Assembly (NCBI GenBank): GCA_016937175.1
Contig: JAFGWL010000032.1
Location: 1 to 22,147, forward strand
Direction: 5' to 3'
Source of the DNA: Candidatus Mcinerneyibacteriota bacterium
GTDB taxonomy: Bacteria > Macinerneyibacteriota > Macinerneyibacteria > Macinerneyibacteriales > DSCS01
Length of the DNA stretch: 22,147 nt
The position numbers were made by a program, and so were the translations under genes. The notes beneath the pieces were generated by a model that searched no databases, had not been told where the DNA came from, and worked only from the letters and a program-made list of their open reading frames with translations. Below are positions 21,333 to 22,147 of this stretch, one piece after another. Each line of letters begins with the position of its first letter. Positions within the stretch are counted from its first letter, which is position 1.

Positions 21333-22016
21333 TTATGGGGTGAACGGCCCGGCCCCAAGCCATGGGGGTAACTCGTAAAGAGATATTATATAGCGGTCAG
21401 CCTCTTTTTCAAGGAGTTTCCTTTTTCCGTACCCGGCATCATAGACCGCTACCGTCTTCATACCGGCCCTTTTCCCCGCCCGAATCCCTTCGATGATGTC
21501 ATCGACGATACAGATCTCCCCGGGATCAAGCTGCATCTCCCGGGACAGGGAGAGGAAGAGGTCGGGATAGGGTTTCCCCCGGCCCACATCACACGATGTC
21601 TTCACAGAGAGAAAATGAGAAAGGAGCCCCTCTCTTTCCAGGAGTTCCTCAATGACATCCTTGTTATTTGAACTCCCGATGGCCATAGTGAATCCTGTTC
21701 GTCTGAGCACTTCCAAAACTTCCCGGCATCCGGGTTTCAGCTTGACATGGAGCGGATAGAGAGACTGACTCATGGTTTTCCATTGGGCTTTGATATCTTC
21801 TACACTCTCTTTCAGGGCAAATGTCTTTTTGAAATAACGGGCGGTTTCTGTGAAACTGAATCCTGCGATCATCGTCCCCAACTCCTGGGGGACATCGATC
21901 CCCCGTTCAGCCAAAAAAATCCGGTCGATCTCCTGCCAGAGAGGCATGGAGTCCACCAGTGTGCCGTCAAAATCGAAGATAATCCCTTTGAATGTTCTCT
22001 TATTCCCGTTATTCAT
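21333..22016 (-). CDS. HAD-superfamily hydrolase (beta-phosphoglucomutase-like)
   Basis: A 227-residue HAD enzyme with motif I FDFDGTLVDS (Asp15, Asp17), motif II GSSN (Ser115/116), motif III Lys148 in GRGKPYPD and motif IV VDD (Asp172/173) followed by EGIRAGKRAG. The cap placement right after motif I and the GKP-YPD-F pattern put it with beta-phosphoglucomutase and related sugar- or nucleotide-phosphate phosphatases; the substrate is unknown. It is the first gene of the purF operon. No Shine-Dalgarno sequence precedes the ATG, and no other start upstream of motif I is available because an in-frame stop lies 15 bases before it, so a leaderless start is predicted. Confidence 0.92.
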   Translation of the reverse strand: MNNGNKRTFKGIIFDFDGTLVDSMPLWQEIDRIFLAERGIDVPQELGTMIAGFSFTETARYFKKTFALKESVEDIKAQWKTMSQSLYPLHVKLKPGCREVLEVLRRTGFTMAIGSSNNKDVIEELLEREGLLSHFLSVKTSCDVGRGKPYPDLFLSLSREMQLDPGEICIVDDIIEGIRAGKRAGMKTVAVYDAGYGKRKLLEKEADRYIISLYELPPWLGAGPFTP

Positions 22017-22025
22017 AGAAAAAAT

Positions 22026-22054
22026 AGTATATCAGCACCTGCAAAAGGCGTCAA
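22026..22054 (-). promoter_or_regulatory. Promoter of the purF operon, predicted leaderless
   Basis: Minus-strand TTGACG (22054-22049), a 17-base spacer and TATACT (22031-22026): nearly consensus for the housekeeping sigma factor. Nine bases separate the -10 box from the ATG at 22016, so the transcript should begin within about three bases of the start codon. Confidence 0.85.
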
Positions 22055-22060
22055 CAGACG

Positions 22061-22089
22061 AAAAAAAAGGGGGAGCAGGCTGCTCCCCC
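22061..22089 (-). terminator. Rho-independent terminator of the gene upstream of the purF operon
   Basis: Minus-strand reading gives a nine-base-pair stem (GGGGGAGCA/TGCTCCCCC) with a three-base loop, followed by eight Ts (22068-22061). It ends seven bases before the -35 box of the next operon and insulates it. Confidence 0.92.
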
Positions 22090-22118
22090 GGTTCATTTCT
22101 CTTTATCGGCGCCGGTTC

Positions 22119-22147
22119 TCAATCGGCATAGAGGCCGGCATCGGTCA
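22119..22147 (-). CDS. Probable C-terminal end of an upstream gene, partial
   Basis: The minus frame ending at TGA 22121-22119 reads TDAGLYAD and stops 30 bases before the terminator, with codons typical of the neighbours. Only nine codons are present, so the family cannot be named. An alternative frame ending near 22094 gives a Cys/Arg-rich, less likely tail. Confidence 0.35.

Noticed and set aside
22108-22130. Imperfect inverted repeat GCCGGTT/AATCGGC near the right edge
   Set aside because: It has one mismatch, sits over the probable end of the upstream gene and has no associated T-run or known site.
1-22147. Mobile elements, CRISPR arrays, toxin-antitoxin or phage-defence genes
   Set aside because: No direct-repeat arrays, transposase or integrase motifs were seen, and no tRNA-linked integration scar was seen next to the tRNA-Arg.

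Overview
This is a densely packed, mostly minus-strand bacterial window of about 50% GC by eye. It holds metabolic, repair, transport and envelope genes, one very large signalling gene and one tRNA. Signal peptides, two lipoprotein signals and periplasmic-type proteins point to a diderm bacterium. A ferredoxin-linked indolepyruvate oxidoreductase suggests anaerobic amino-acid metabolism. The kinase/ATPase/TPR/GAF/GGDEF fusion and the mixed operons look like Spirochaetota, but that placement is an inference with no rRNA to back it. I see no phage, insertion sequence, CRISPR array or defence island, and no gene-free stretch over 300 bases.

Layout, right to left along the main coding strand. (F) At the right edge is the probable tail of an upstream minus-strand gene, closed by a strong terminator (22061-22089). 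(E) A near-consensus promoter (22026-22054) drives seven tightly packed genes, 22016 to 15990: HAD phosphatase, purF, alpha/beta hydrolase, a small coiled-coil membrane protein, pepT, nfo (endonuclease IV) and a second HAD phosphatase. (D) A second good promoter (15938-15966) drives a 1609-residue protein with a Ser/Thr kinase-like head, a degenerate ATPase domain, a long helical-repeat region, a GAF-like domain, an intact GGDEF domain and a second GAF-like tail. (C) Next come a DUF4197 lipoprotein and a complete polar amino-acid ABC importer (lipoprotein receptor, permease, ATPase). (B) The only plus-strand unit, 6337-7980, is a pair of envelope genes: an AMIN+SH3 protein and an SH3+NlpC/P60 peptidase. 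It converges on unit C with 6 bases between stop codons. (A) Divergent from B is a tRNA-Arg(CCU) with its own promoter. It is followed, without a visible terminator, by a membrane TPR protein, iorA, iorB, a DUF4870 protein, a RluF/RluB-like pseudouridine synthase, purM, a Cys-rich exported protein and a CDF metal transporter that runs off the left edge.

How they work together: purF and purM supply two steps of de novo purine synthesis from separate operons. The ABC importer, PepT and IorAB form a plausible route for peptide and amino-acid uptake, cleavage and ferredoxin-linked 2-oxoacid oxidation. AMIN/SH3/NlpC handle peptidoglycan. The large fusion protein should connect an upstream signal to cyclic di-GMP.

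The main points for a second look are the architecture and selective decay of the 1609-residue protein, two promoters placed exactly 9 bases from their ATGs (predicting leaderless mRNAs), and the tRNA at the head of a long protein operon.
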